Shown: positions 25,726 to 34,536 of the stretch, piece after piece
Numbering within the stretch: the stretch's first letter is position 1
How the letters are laid out: each line of letters begins with the position of its first letter
Source: Actinomycetales bacterium
GTDB lineage: Bacteria > Actinomycetota > Actinomycetes > Actinomycetales > Actinomycetaceae
Direction of reading: 5' to 3'
Assembly (NCBI GenBank): GCA_015655375.1
Contig: JAATFD010000021.1
Span: 18,817 to 82,816, forward strand
DNA: 64,000 nucleotides
Made by a program: the position numbers and the translations under genes
The notes under the pieces: model-generated
The model's input: only the letters and a program-made list of their open reading frames with translations
Databases searched by the model: none
What the model was told of the DNA's origin: nothing

Positions 25726-27323
25726 CGGACCGCGGCGCGAGGATGACAACGGGCACGGAGTCGGTGAGCACGACGAACACGGTGACGTCGGTGGGAGACG
25801 TTGTCCTGTCGATCAGTGGCATCACCAAGCGGTTCGGAGCGACACCGGCATTGCGAGGGGTGTCCTTCGATCTCAGGAAGGGAGAGATCCTGGGACTTGT
25901 CGGTGCCAATGGCGCCGGGAAGACGACGCTGACACGGATCCTCGTCGGCGAGTGTGCGCCGACATCGGGAACCGTCCAGGTCCACGGACAGAGCGTCTCG
26001 TTCTCCCATGTTGGAGAGGCGAGCGCCGCGGGGCTCCGGTCGATCCCCCAGTCCATCGATTCCGCACTGGTCCCCGAGCTCTCGATCGCCCGCAACCTCA
26101 CCCTGCCCGACCTGGCCTCCGGAGCGTTGGGCCGATTCCCGACCGCCCGGTCGATCAGACGTGCGGCCGAACGGATCGCGGGAGGACGTCTGGACGTGGA
26201 TCTGCGGGTGCCGGTGCGTGAGGTGGATGCCTCCCACCGCCAACAGCTGCTCATTGCCCGAGCGCTGTCCACCCACCCGGCCGTCCTCGTTCTTGACGAG
26301 CCGACGGCGACGCTCAGCGTCGTCGAGCAGGCGCGCCTGCATGAGGACGTCCGGGCGCTGGCGGCCGGGGGGACGGCCCTGATCTACATCACGCACCACC
26401 TCGATGAGGTGGCCGAATTGTGCGATTCGGTGATCGTTCTGCGCGACGGCCTCGTCACTGCGCGCGTTGAGCAGCCCTTCGCGCCCGCGGACCTGGTCGC
26501 CCCGATGCTGGGCGATCTCAGCGCGTCGCTCACCCGTCGTGGCCGGGCGGAACGTTCCCGGCGGCGGGACCCGGGTTCCGACGGCGGAGAGTCTGCGACG
26601 CCAGTCCTCGAGCTTCGGGGCATTCGGCCCTGGCCGGGGGCCGAGCCCAGTGACATCACGGTCCACAAGGGCGAGGTCGTCGGAATCACCGGCCTGGTCG
26701 GGGCGGGCAAGACCGAATTGCTCCATCAGATCGTCGGCATCCGGTCGTTGGTCTCCGGGGAGATCCGGTGGAACGGGCGAGCTTTCTCGCCCCGATCCCC
26801 CCGCGATGCGATCCGCGCGGGAATCGGTTACGTCCCCGAGGACCGGTTCCGCCAGGGCGAGATTCCCGGTTGGAGCGTTGCTGCCACGATCACTCTGCCG
26901 GATCTGCGTCGTTATCGCGGTCGGGGCGGGCTGATCGATCGGCGTCGTGAGAATGCGGCGGCGCGTTCGGTCATGGACGCGCTCCACGTCGTCGCGTCCG
27001 GACCTCGTGCCCCGATCGATTCCCTCTCAGGAGGCAATCGGCAGAAGGTGGTTGTCGGGCGGTGGGTGGCCGCCGGCTCGCAGATGCTGATCTTCGACGA
27101 GCCGTTCAGAGGCGTGGACATCGGCGCACGGGCCGACATCGCCGCGATGCTGCGCACCTCGGCCTGCGCGCTCGTCACGTCCTCGGACCCGGAGGAGATC
27201 CTCGAGGTCGCGGACCGGGTCCTCATCGTGTCCAACGGATGCGTCGTCGCCGAGGTCGATCCGCGCGACGTTGACGCCGAGCGTCTGACCCACCTGATCA
27301 CTGCGACGGGAAAACAGGAATGA
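25722..27323 (+). CDS. Sugar ABC transporter ATP-binding protein (mtn operon)
   Basis: A 533-residue double ATPase (RbsA type). Domain 1 has GANGAGKTTL and LVLDEPTATLS. Domain 2 has GLVGAGKTEL, a full SLSGGNRQKVVVGRW signature and LIFDEPFRGVDIGA. It overlaps the binding protein by ATGA at 25722. An in-frame ATG at 25743 is an alternative start. It energises import through the single RbsC-type permease that follows. Confidence 0.9.
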   Translation: MTDRGARMTTGTESVSTTNTVTSVGDVVLSISGITKRFGATPALRGVSFDLRKGEILGLVGANGAGKTTLTRILVGECAPTSGTVQVHGQSVSFSHVGEASAAGLRSIPQSIDSALVPELSIARNLTLPDLASGALGRFPTARSIRRAAERIAGGRLDVDLRVPVREVDASHRQQLLIARALSTHPAVLVLDEPTATLSVVEQARLHEDVRALAAGGTALIYITHHLDEVAELCDSVIVLRDGLVTARVEQPFAPADLVAPMLGDLSASLTRRGRAERSRRRDPGSDGGESATPVLELRGIRPWPGAEPSDITVHKGEVVGITGLVGAGKTELLHQIVGIRSLVSGEIRWNGRAFSPRSPRDAIRAGIGYVPEDRFRQGEIPGWSVAATITLPDLRRYRGRGGLIDRRRENAAARSVMDALHVVASGPRAPIDSLSGGNRQKVVVGRWVAAGSQMLIFDEPFRGVDIGARADIAAMLRTSACALVTSSDPEEILEVADRVLIVSNGCVVAEVDPRDVDAERLTHLITATGKQE

Positions 27324-28315
27324 GCGTCGTCCGCGACATCGTCTACAGGTATGGCTTGCTGGCTCTCTTCGCGGCTCTCGTCGTCGTCTTCGCGACGACG
27401 CGTCCGGCCTTCTTCACCTCGGTCAACATCCTGATCATCCTCCAATCGGTCGCAGTCAACGCGATCGTCGCTCTGGGCGTGACCGTGTCGATGGTGGCCG
27501 GGGGTTTCGATCTTGCCGCCGGATCCATCGTCTCCTTCTCGGTGATGATCGCCGGGGCCTCGATCATCTACCAAGGGTGGGGCGGGATCACCGGAGTCCT
27601 CCTCGGGCTCGCGTCGGGCGTTCTCGTCGGGCTGGTCTCCGGTCTGTTGATCGTCTGGGCCCGTGTCCCCGACATGCTGGCGACCTTGGGATCGATGTTC
27701 GTCTTCCAGGGCTTGGCCCTGATCATCACCGCCGGGAAATCGATCTCGTCGAGCACCGGATACAACGGCTCGGCCCCGAAGGGAGAGTTCTCCGACGCCT
27801 TCTTGTGGATCGGCCGGGGAAAGCTTCTCGGGATCCCCGTCTCCGTGCTCCTCATGGCGATCGTCGCCATCCTGACGATCGTGTTCCTTGGCTCCACGAG
27901 GACGGGGCGAATCCTGCAAGCAGTGGGCGGCAACCCGGAGGCCGCACGGTTCGCCGGGGTGCGAGTGGGGCGCTACCGGGTCCTGGCCTACGTGATCTCG
28001 GGGTTCTTGTCCGCGTTGGGGGGAATCGTCCTGATCTCCCGGCTCGGACGCGGGGACGTGGGAGTGGGCGGCTCGTACTTGTTGGAGTCCGTTGCCGCAG
28101 CACTGATCGGCTTCGCGGTTTTGGGCGCGAACCGTCCCAATGCCTTCGGAACGGTGGTCGGGGCACTGTTCGTCTGCGTCGTCGTCAATGGACTGACGAT
28201 GTTCAATGTCCCCTATTACACGCAGGACTTCATCAAGGGTGTGCTCCTGGTGGTCGCCCTCGTCATCAGCTTCTCCAAGATCTTCAATCGGAATGCGAAA
28301 GCGAGTGGGGAATGA
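27320..28315 (+). CDS. Sugar ABC transporter permease (mtn operon)
   Basis: A 331-residue RbsC-type permease with about ten hydrophobic segments, SMVAGGFDLAAGS, ARVPDMLATLGS and the coupling loop AVGGNPEAARFAGVRVGR. ATGA overlaps link it to the ATPase before and mtnK after. With only one permease gene the channel is presumably a homodimer. Confidence 0.9.
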   Translation: MSVVRDIVYRYGLLALFAALVVVFATTRPAFFTSVNILIILQSVAVNAIVALGVTVSMVAGGFDLAAGSIVSFSVMIAGASIIYQGWGGITGVLLGLASGVLVGLVSGLLIVWARVPDMLATLGSMFVFQGLALIITAGKSISSSTGYNGSAPKGEFSDAFLWIGRGKLLGIPVSVLLMAIVAILTIVFLGSTRTGRILQAVGGNPEAARFAGVRVGRYRVLAYVISGFLSALGGIVLISRLGRGDVGVGGSYLLESVAAALIGFAVLGANRPNAFGTVVGALFVCVVVNGLTMFNVPYYTQDFIKGVLLVVALVISFSKIFNRNAKASGE

Positions 28316-29517
28316 CAACACAGTTGTTGACGGAGCAGACCGTCGGGGAGTATCTCGCGAGCAGACAGGACGTGGCATCGCTGATCGACGCCTCGACCGT
28401 CGTCGCCACCGAGGTGGGCGACGGGAACCTCAACCTTGTCTTCGTCGCTCGGGATGCCCGGGAACGGTCGCTCGTCATCAAGCAGACGTTGCCCTACGTG
28501 CGCGGAGATCATTCCTGGTCGGTGACCGAGGATTCGATCTTCGCGGAGGCGAGGGGCCTCGAGGCGGCGTCCGCCCACACCGATGGGCTCTCGGCGGCCT
28601 ACTACGGTCTGGATGCCGAGCGCCGCTTGGTCCTCATGGAGGATCTCTCTTCGTGGCGCGTCTGGAGGGGCGCCCTCAACGACGGGGTCGTCTCCCCAGG
28701 CGCTGGCGCGGCGATCGGCGTCCTCACCGGATCCCTGTCCTTCGCGACTTCGGTGTTGGGGGCTCAACCGGAGACCGTCCTGCCCGCACTCGCGGGAGCG
28801 GTGAATCCGGAGCTGTGGCGGATCACGGAGGATCTGGTCTTCACGGAGCCCTATTTCGAGCATCCGCACAATTCGTGGAGCCCGGCGGCGAACGACCTCG
28901 TCCTCGCGCTGCGCGACGATGCTCTGCGAACGCGGCTGGCGATCCTCAAGTTCGCCTTCCTCACTCGCGCCGAATCGCTGCTCCACGGTGATCTGCACAC
29001 GGGGTCGATCTTCGTGCCGGGTCCATCCGTGGCGGGGTCGGCGGGGATTCCGGCTGCGAAGGCGTTCGACTTCGAATTCGGAGGATACGGTCCCGTCGCA
29101 TTTGACCTCGGAATGTTCTTCGGCAACATCGTCATCGCGCAGGTCCGTGCCCAGGTGCTGGGACGCGATCCGGGATTCCGCGGCTGGTTGTCGGGACTTT
29201 ACGCGGAGACGTGGACGGCGTTCGAGGACCGGGTGAGGGCTCAGTGGGGCTCTCATATCGATCCGCTCCACACGGAAGAGTTCCGGGAGCAGTGGCTGTC
29301 GCAGTCCTGGCACCTGGCGGTCGGTTACGCGGGCGCAGAGGCGATTCGACGGACCATCGGCTGGGCGAAGGTGTCCGACCTGACCACCCTGACGGACGAC
29401 CAACGAGGCGAGGCCGAGCGCCAGACACTCCGGGCCGCGAGGACTCTGATCGAGGAGGCGGGCGGCGTGGCCGGTCCGGACGACCTCGGCGGCGTGGTGG
29501 AGGCGGCGCAGTCATGA
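28312..29517 (+). CDS. mtnK: S-methyl-5-thioribose kinase
   Basis: A 401-residue kinase of the APH/choline-kinase fold that phosphorylates methylthioribose at C1. Recognisable blocks are EVGDGNLNLVFV (nucleotide loop), LVIKQTLPYVR (ATP lysine), LLHGDLHTGSIFV (catalytic loop HGD), FDFEFGGYGPVAFDLG (Mg-binding DFE) and AIRRTIGWAKV near the end. The family is specific enough to name. Some members also accept 5-deoxyribose. It directly follows a sugar permease and precedes mtnA, both by ATGA overlap. Confidence 0.88.
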   Translation: MTTQLLTEQTVGEYLASRQDVASLIDASTVVATEVGDGNLNLVFVARDARERSLVIKQTLPYVRGDHSWSVTEDSIFAEARGLEAASAHTDGLSAAYYGLDAERRLVLMEDLSSWRVWRGALNDGVVSPGAGAAIGVLTGSLSFATSVLGAQPETVLPALAGAVNPELWRITEDLVFTEPYFEHPHNSWSPAANDLVLALRDDALRTRLAILKFAFLTRAESLLHGDLHTGSIFVPGPSVAGSAGIPAAKAFDFEFGGYGPVAFDLGMFFGNIVIAQVRAQVLGRDPGFRGWLSGLYAETWTAFEDRVRAQWGSHIDPLHTEEFREQWLSQSWHLAVGYAGAEAIRRTIGWAKVSDLTTLTDDQRGEAERQTLRAARTLIEEAGGVAGPDDLGGVVEAAQS

Positions 29518-30581
29518 CGACGGATCCGGACGAGAGTCTTCCTGGGGGAGTGACCCCGACGCCGGGACGACGGACAGCGGGTGTCCCGCGATCAATCGAG
29601 TGGACGCCCCGGGAGACGCTGCGTGTGATCGACCAACGCGCCCTGCCTGCACAGGTGATCCGTCGAGAGCTCTCCAGCGTGGAGGAGGTCATCGACGCGA
29701 TCTCGACGCTGGCGGTGCGCGGCGCGAACTCGATCGGAGCAGCGGGAGCCTTCGGCTTCGCGCTCGGCGTTCGCGGTGGTGGAGATGCCGAGGAGGTCGC
29801 GAGCGCCGTGGCGGGGGCGCGTCCCACCGCGGTGGCGTTGCGCCATGGGGTGGACGATGCGCTCGCGGCCTACCGTCGGGGCGGATCGTGGAGGGACAGC
29901 GTCGGCGTCGGAGTGTCCCTGCTCGCCACGGATGAGAATGACTGCGCGCGCATCGGAGAGTTCGGCCGCATCGAGACCCGTGGCGCGCGACGGATCCTCA
30001 CACACTGCAACACCGGGATCCTCGCGACCGCCGGCATCGGAACCGCTCTCGGCATCGTCTACACGAAGGCGGCGGCCGGCGAGGACATTCAGGTCTATTC
30101 GACGGAGAGCCGGCCTCTGCGCCAGGGGCTGCGACTGACGGTCTGGGAGCTGCAGCAGGCAGGCATTCCGGTCACCGCGCTGGTCGACTCCGCCGCCGCG
30201 GCGCTGCTGCATTCGGGACAGATTGACGTCGTCCTCGTCGGAGCGGATCGGATCGCCGCGAACGGGGACACCGCCAATAAGGTGGGGACCTTCTCCCTGG
30301 CGCTCGCGGCTCGCGATGCGGGTGTGCCCTTCTACGTGGTGGCTCCCGTGTCCGCCGTGGATCCAGCGGCACTCGACGGGGACGCCATCCCGATCGAGTT
30401 GCGCGGAGCCGAGGAAGTCCTGGCGATCGGACCGGATTCCCCACGGCCGGACACGGACGTCTGGAATCCTTCCTTCGATGTGACGCCAGCGCGTCTGTTG
30501 ACCGGGATCATCACCGAACGGGGCGTTGTCCGCGCCCCCTTCCGGACTGGCCTGGCGCAGGTGCTGGGCAACGCAGAGTGA
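29514..30581 (+). CDS. mtnA: Methylthioribose-1-phosphate isomerase
   Basis: A 355-residue enzyme converting MTR-1-phosphate to methylthioribulose-1-phosphate. The catalytic cysteine C165 is in LTHCNTG and the catalytic Asp D245 in VGADRIAANGD. The phosphate-binding AVRGANSIG replaces the common AVRGAPAIG. With mtnK it forms the first two committed steps. The genes for the rest of the classical methionine salvage pathway (mtnB, C, D) are not in the window. It also acts in the DHAP shunt of 5-deoxyribose in other bacteria. Confidence 0.9.
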   Translation: MTTDPDESLPGGVTPTPGRRTAGVPRSIEWTPRETLRVIDQRALPAQVIRRELSSVEEVIDAISTLAVRGANSIGAAGAFGFALGVRGGGDAEEVASAVAGARPTAVALRHGVDDALAAYRRGGSWRDSVGVGVSLLATDENDCARIGEFGRIETRGARRILTHCNTGILATAGIGTALGIVYTKAAAGEDIQVYSTESRPLRQGLRLTVWELQQAGIPVTALVDSAAAALLHSGQIDVVLVGADRIAANGDTANKVGTFSLALAARDAGVPFYVVAPVSAVDPAALDGDAIPIELRGAEEVLAIGPDSPRPDTDVWNPSFDVTPARLLTGIITERGVVRAPFRTGLAQVLGNAE

Positions 30582-30618
30582 GCCGACTCCTCACCATGTC
30601 ACCAGAAAGGACAGACAC

Positions 30619-31560
30619 ATGGCGCAGGCCATCGTCTTCGGCGCGTTGATCGCCGACACTCTCGGGCGGCCGGTCACGGAGATTCCCCCGGGTCAGCAGA
30701 TCGCCTTCCTTGACGAGATCCGACTGACAGTGGCGGGAACGGCAGCGGCGACCGCCATGGATCTGGGGCGCCTGGGCGCTCGGGTCTCTGTCGTCGGCCG
30801 AGTGGGCCCGGACCCCTTCGGGTCGTTCCTGCGATCGGCGCTCGAGGGCGATGGAGTCGACGTCAGCGCAATCCTGACGGATCCGGATCACCAGACTTCG
30901 GCGACACTGTTGCCGATCCGGCCGGACGGATCACGACCCGCCTTGCACGTCGTCGGAGCCAACGCGGCACTGAGCGAGGAGGACGTTCCGTGGGACCTCA
31001 TCGATGAGAACACGATCCTTCATTTCGGAGGGACGTTCATCCTGCCGGGCCTCGACGGCGAGCCGACGGCTCGCATCCTGCGCCGGGCCAAGGAGCTGGG
31101 AGCGACGACGACCCTCGACATGGCCCTGAGCCCGAGGCCGGATGCCGCCGACATCATCGCTCCCGCCCTGCCCTTCATCGATTACCTGCTGCCGAACGTC
31201 GAAGAGGCCGGATGGATCGTGGGCACTCAGGATCGCGCCCGAATCATCGACTGGTTCCACGATCGTGGAGTCGGATGCACGGTGCTCACCCTGGGCGAGG
31301 ACGGCGTCTCGGTGGCGCCTCGTGGGAAGCCGGAGACCGTCATTCCCGCTTTCGCCGTCGAGGTCGTGGACACGACGGGATGCGGGGACGCGCTCAGTGC
31401 CGGACTGATCTCCGGCCTGGGCGAGGGGCTGAGCCTGGAGGAGGCGGCCGACCGCGGCGTGGCGTGCGGAAGTCTGGTCGCCACCGGTCTGGGATCGGAT
31501 GCCGGGATCATCTCTCTTGCCCAGGTCGAGGAGTTCCGCAGGACTGCACCCCGTCGATGA
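30619..31560 (+). CDS. PfkB-family carbohydrate kinase
   Basis: A 313-residue ribokinase-like kinase. It has the N-terminal GTAAATAMDLGRLGA region (substrate side), the anion-hole/catalytic motif VVDTTGCGDALSAGL and VSVVGRVGPDPFG. An AAAGGA site precedes the ATG at 30619, 37 bases after mtnA, so it belongs to the mtn operon. Its sugar may be a second substrate of the transporter or a downstream intermediate. Unlike most PfkB proteins the catalytic motif is TGCGD instead of TGAGD. Confidence 0.85.
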   Translation: MAQAIVFGALIADTLGRPVTEIPPGQQIAFLDEIRLTVAGTAAATAMDLGRLGARVSVVGRVGPDPFGSFLRSALEGDGVDVSAILTDPDHQTSATLLPIRPDGSRPALHVVGANAALSEEDVPWDLIDENTILHFGGTFILPGLDGEPTARILRRAKELGATTTLDMALSPRPDAADIIAPALPFIDYLLPNVEEAGWIVGTQDRARIIDWFHDRGVGCTVLTLGEDGVSVAPRGKPETVIPAFAVEVVDTTGCGDALSAGLISGLGEGLSLEEAADRGVACGSLVATGLGSDAGIISLAQVEEFRRTAPRR

Positions 31561-31613
31561 GGCCTGTGATGAGCTCGGATGGTCCTGCCCTCTCGTCAGC
31601 CTGCCTCCTCCGG

Positions 31614-32588
31614 TCAGCTCGGTGAGCGCTCGTCCAGCCATTGCCGGAGGTGCGCGATGGCCGCCCTCGTGTGCGTGCCGACGACGGAATCGCTGGCACC
31701 CCCGATGTGTGGCGTGAGGATCGCGGTGGGCAGGTCGAGGAGGGGCTCCTCGGGGGTGGGAGGCTCGTCTTCGAAGACGTCAATGGCCGCGGCCGCGAGG
31801 GATCCGTCGCGCAGAGCGGCAACAAGGGCGTCGTGGTCGACCAGCGAGGCGCGAGCCGTGTTGATGAGGATCGCTCCCGGCCGCATGCGAGCCAGTTCCC
31901 GTGTTCCCAACAGCCCGGCGGTCTCCGGGCGGGCGGGGGTGTGAAGGCTGACGACGTCGCTGCGCGACAGAAGGTCGTCGAGCGTCGTCGCCTCGACCTG
32001 CTCCGGGGCGTTCGCCGCGTTCAGGTGGGGGCCGTGGCCGAGCACTGTCATGCCGAATCCCTGCGCTCGGCGGACGACCGCACGACCAACGTTGCCCAGC
32101 CCGACGATTCCCAGGGTGAGGTCGGAGAGCTGGGGGCCCCGGAATGTCTCATAGGGGTAGAAGCGCTGATCGGGAGTCCATCTTCCCTCTCGCAGCCAGC
32201 GCTGTGAGTCGCTGACATGGCGCACGGCGTCCAGGATCAGAGCGAGTGTGAGGTCGGCAGTGGCGGCCGCGTTCCGGCCGGGAGTGGTGCGAACGGCGAC
32301 GCCGTGGTGGGCGCACGCCTCGAGGTCGACATTGACCGGGGTCCCGCGGCAGACGACGAGGAATTCGAGGGCGGGAGCTCGCCGCAGTGTGTCGTCGGTG
32401 ACGGTTCCCAGCTCGACGACGAGTGCCTTCGCGTCGAGGAGACGTGCCGGATCGACGGCCTCGTGGATGGCGCGCGCGTCGGGGATCGGCGGCAGGACCG
32501 TGACGTCTGCGACCGCCGACAAGGGGGCCGCGTCCTCGGGGGAGAAGTCGGCGGTGACGAGGACGGTCGGGCGATCGGACGTGCTCAT
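31614..32588 (-). CDS. D-2-hydroxyacid dehydrogenase
   Basis: A 324-residue NAD-dependent dehydrogenase of the SerA/GyaR family. The Rossmann motif is LGIVGLGNVGRAVVRRA. The catalytic Arg lies in LINTARASLVD, the Glu in AIDVFEDEPP and the His in LTPHIGG. It converges on the mtn operon. No Shine-Dalgarno motif precedes the ATG, and a TTG six codons upstream is also possible. Substrate (glyoxylate, a sugar-derived 2-keto acid, phosphoglycerate) is unknown. Confidence 0.85.
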   Translation of the reverse strand: MSTSDRPTVLVTADFSPEDAAPLSAVADVTVLPPIPDARAIHEAVDPARLLDAKALVVELGTVTDDTLRRAPALEFLVVCRGTPVNVDLEACAHHGVAVRTTPGRNAAATADLTLALILDAVRHVSDSQRWLREGRWTPDQRFYPYETFRGPQLSDLTLGIVGLGNVGRAVVRRAQGFGMTVLGHGPHLNAANAPEQVEATTLDDLLSRSDVVSLHTPARPETAGLLGTRELARMRPGAILINTARASLVDHDALVAALRDGSLAAAAIDVFEDEPPTPEEPLLDLPTAILTPHIGGASDSVVGTHTRAAIAHLRQWLDERSPS

Positions 32589-32676
32589 GGAGGAGAGAGT
32601 AGGCAAGTGCAGCGGGTGTGGGCGAGGTCGTCTCGGTCCTGAGTCGATTGTGACAATGCGACTTGCCGTCGGCTGG

Positions 32677-32845
32677 CCATTGGTTGCCGGGTTGTGGCGA
32701 GATGCTTGCCAGCTTCACGAATACCAATGGCCAGGGTGGTCTGCGGTGGTGGTGTCCCCAGCGGGGCTCTCGGCGGCGAAAACGGCGCAATTCCTGTCAA
32801 GAACACCGTCGAGAGCCTCGCTGGGCGCACCTGCGTGGCGCCCCG
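32677..32845. repeat. Dispersed palindromic intergenic repeat, copy B
   Basis: Left hairpin TGGC (32695-32698)/GCCA (32708-32711), then a core with arms GGCTCTCGGC (32765-32774) and GTCGAGAGCC (32808-32817) around 33 bases. The arms extend outward (CCCAGCG on one side, CGCTGGG on the other). The core is inverted relative to copy A at 13097, while the left hairpin is in the same orientation. It fills most of the 287-base gap between two leftward genes. Confidence 0.75.
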
Positions 32846-32875
32846 CTCCGCCCGCGCTCGATCCACGGCCCGCCC

Positions 32876-33619
32876 TCACATCGCCGACGAGGCGTTGTTC
32901 GTGACCAGGATCGGTCCCTCCAGCCCGGCTTGTCCCAGCGTCGCCACGACGGCTCGCTGGGCATCGCGCGGCAGGTCGAGGCCGGCCGCGACCTCGGGAT
33001 GAGGGATCTCCAGGGTGGCGATCCCGTCGGGGTCGCGCACGGGCTCGACGTCGAAGGTCGCGGACAGTGCCGTCGCCGCCGTCACGAGGTCGTCCGGCGC
33101 GCCGAAGATCCACGTCGTCGCGCCGATGCCCTCCGGTACGTCGTGGATGTAGGTATGCACGAGGACGACTCCACGACCGGACAGAGGGTGACAGGAGCCG
33201 GTGCGAGTGAAGACGTCGACGTGGGCGTCGGCGATGTCACTGTGGACGAGAGCATGCGCGAACGCCCCGATCCCCCGGCGCGACAGCTGGTCCGCGATGA
33301 CTCCGAGGAGCTCGTCCTCGAAATCATCGTCGAAGAAACAGATGACTGCGCCACCACCGGGCTGATCCTGTCCGACGAGGTCGAAGGGAAGTCCGGCGTC
33401 ATCAAGAGCCTCGCACACCCTCTGCGCGGACCCGTCGGGCCAGGGGTGGATCAAGGCGACATTGGGACCCATGCGCTGCACGAAGGCATAGCTCTCGAAA
33501 CCCGGTCCCGGTCCCATGGTGCTCCCGTCTCGTGTTCGATCATCTCGGGTGGCAGTGCTCGTGGGTTCATCGTAGTGATGGGCGGTCCCGTTGATCGAGG
33601 GCGACATGAGCACAGACAT
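32876..33619 (-). CDS. Unrecognised protein
   Basis: A 247-residue predicted soluble, acidic protein. The first 35 residues are low-complexity. The rest is regular alpha/beta in appearance (VALIHPWPDGSAQRVCEALDDAG, AVICFFDDDFEDELLGVIADQL, GVVLVHTYIHDVPEGIG, GPILVTNN). AGAAGG precedes the ATG at 33619. No signal peptide or membrane segment. I do not recognise the family. It is transcribed leftward from the AT-rich promoter region at 33.65-33.7 kb, opposite to the polyol cluster. Confidence 0.65.
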   Translation of the reverse strand: MSVLMSPSINGTAHHYDEPTSTATRDDRTRDGSTMGPGPGFESYAFVQRMGPNVALIHPWPDGSAQRVCEALDDAGLPFDLVGQDQPGGGAVICFFDDDFEDELLGVIADQLSRRGIGAFAHALVHSDIADAHVDVFTRTGSCHPLSGRGVVLVHTYIHDVPEGIGATTWIFGAPDDLVTAATALSATFDVEPVRDPDGIATLEIPHPEVAAGLDLPRDAQRAVVATLGQAGLEGPILVTNNASSAM

Positions 33620-33678
33620 GTGGCCTTCTCTGCGCTGACGAGGTCAGCGTTTCGAGGTGTTTGAATCATCGTTTATAG

Positions 33679-33708
33679 TGTTGAAAACAACATGAAACAT
33701 GTTACTAT
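33679..33708 (+). promoter_or_regulatory. Promoter with embedded operator for the polyol cluster
   Basis: TTGAAA (33681-33686) and TACTAT (33703-33708) form a sigma70-like promoter with a 16-base spacer in a locally AT-rich patch. AACATG-AAA-CATGTT (33689-33703) is a perfect inverted repeat lying between the two boxes, and TGTTG-AAAA-CAACA (33679-33692) overlaps the -35 box. This is the layout expected for repression by the DeoR protein encoded at the end of the cluster. Confidence 0.55.
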
Positions 33709-33918
33709 TTTTCTGTCGGCCGCAGGAAGACGCAGAGTGTCTTCTCACTGGTCGACGGACACCGCAGTGCCGCACAAATGCGCATGGTCGCTGACCTGCG
33801 AGGTTCTTGGCATGTCGTAGTGGAGGGGGTTGTATGGCTGACCGGTGGAATGAGCTCCTCCTGACGCGAGTCCCGACCTGGCGGTGACGGCAATGACACG
33901 ACATCATCTGGAGGACAC

Positions 33919-34413
33919 ATGGGATTGAGGATCGTCCTCGCTGCTGACGCAGCCGGGGTGGACTACAAGGACGTCATCAAGGCTGACCTCGAAGCGGATC
34001 CGCGCGTCGACGAAGTCCTCGACGTGGGCATCGCTGTCGGAGAGAAGACCCCGTATCCGCACAAGGGCGTCGCCGGAGCGCGTCTGATCGCGGAGGGCAA
34101 GGCCGATCGGGGAATCTTCGTGTGCGGGACGGGGATGGGGATGTCCATCTCTGCCAACAAGGTGTCGGGCATTCGTGCCAGCACCGCTCACGACAGTTTC
34201 TCCGTGGAGCGCTTGGTCATGTCCAACGATGCACAAGTGCTCTGCCTGGGAGAGCGCGTCATCGGGCGGGAGTTGGCTCGTCGCCTGGCCCATGAGTTTC
34301 TCGATTATTCCTTTGACCCGACGTCGCATTCTCGGGCGAACGTGGATCTGATCGTCGACTACGAGAAACAGGCGCGAGCCGATTCGGCTGCTGGCGCCTC
34401 ATCTTCCTGCTGA
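33919..34413 (+). CDS. RpiB/LacAB-family sugar-phosphate isomerase
   Basis: A 164-residue aldose-ketose phosphate isomerase. The active-site cysteine C69 lies in FVCGTGMGMSISANKVSGIRA. The classical RpiB segment HNDANVL is SNDAQVL here, with YPHKGVAGARLI upstream. To my recollection this variant is seen in tetrulose-4-phosphate isomerases of erythritol/threitol pathways rather than in ribose-5-phosphate isomerase. GGAGG precedes the ATG. First gene of the cluster. Confidence 0.82.
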   Translation: MGLRIVLAADAAGVDYKDVIKADLEADPRVDEVLDVGIAVGEKTPYPHKGVAGARLIAEGKADRGIFVCGTGMGMSISANKVSGIRASTAHDSFSVERLVMSNDAQVLCLGERVIGRELARRLAHEFLDYSFDPTSHSRANVDLIVDYEKQARADSAAGASSSC

Positions 34414-34502
34414 CCTCAGTCACGCACTCTCGGCTGTCGACGGGATCCCGATGCCAGAGCCGACAGCTCGACGGAGAAGGGCTCCCATTGACCCCGATCC
34501 GT

Positions 34503-34536
34503 GATCGCGCGGAAAACGGGATCTTTCCGCGCGATC
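34503..34536 (+). terminator. Strong hairpin between isomerase and membrane-protein genes
   Basis: GATCGCGCGGAAA (34503-34515) and TTTCCGCGCGATC (34524-34536) pair perfectly over 13 bases around an 8-base loop. There is no T-tract. It may be a partial terminator or an RNA-stabilising element that sets different expression of the isomerase and the downstream genes. Confidence 0.5.
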
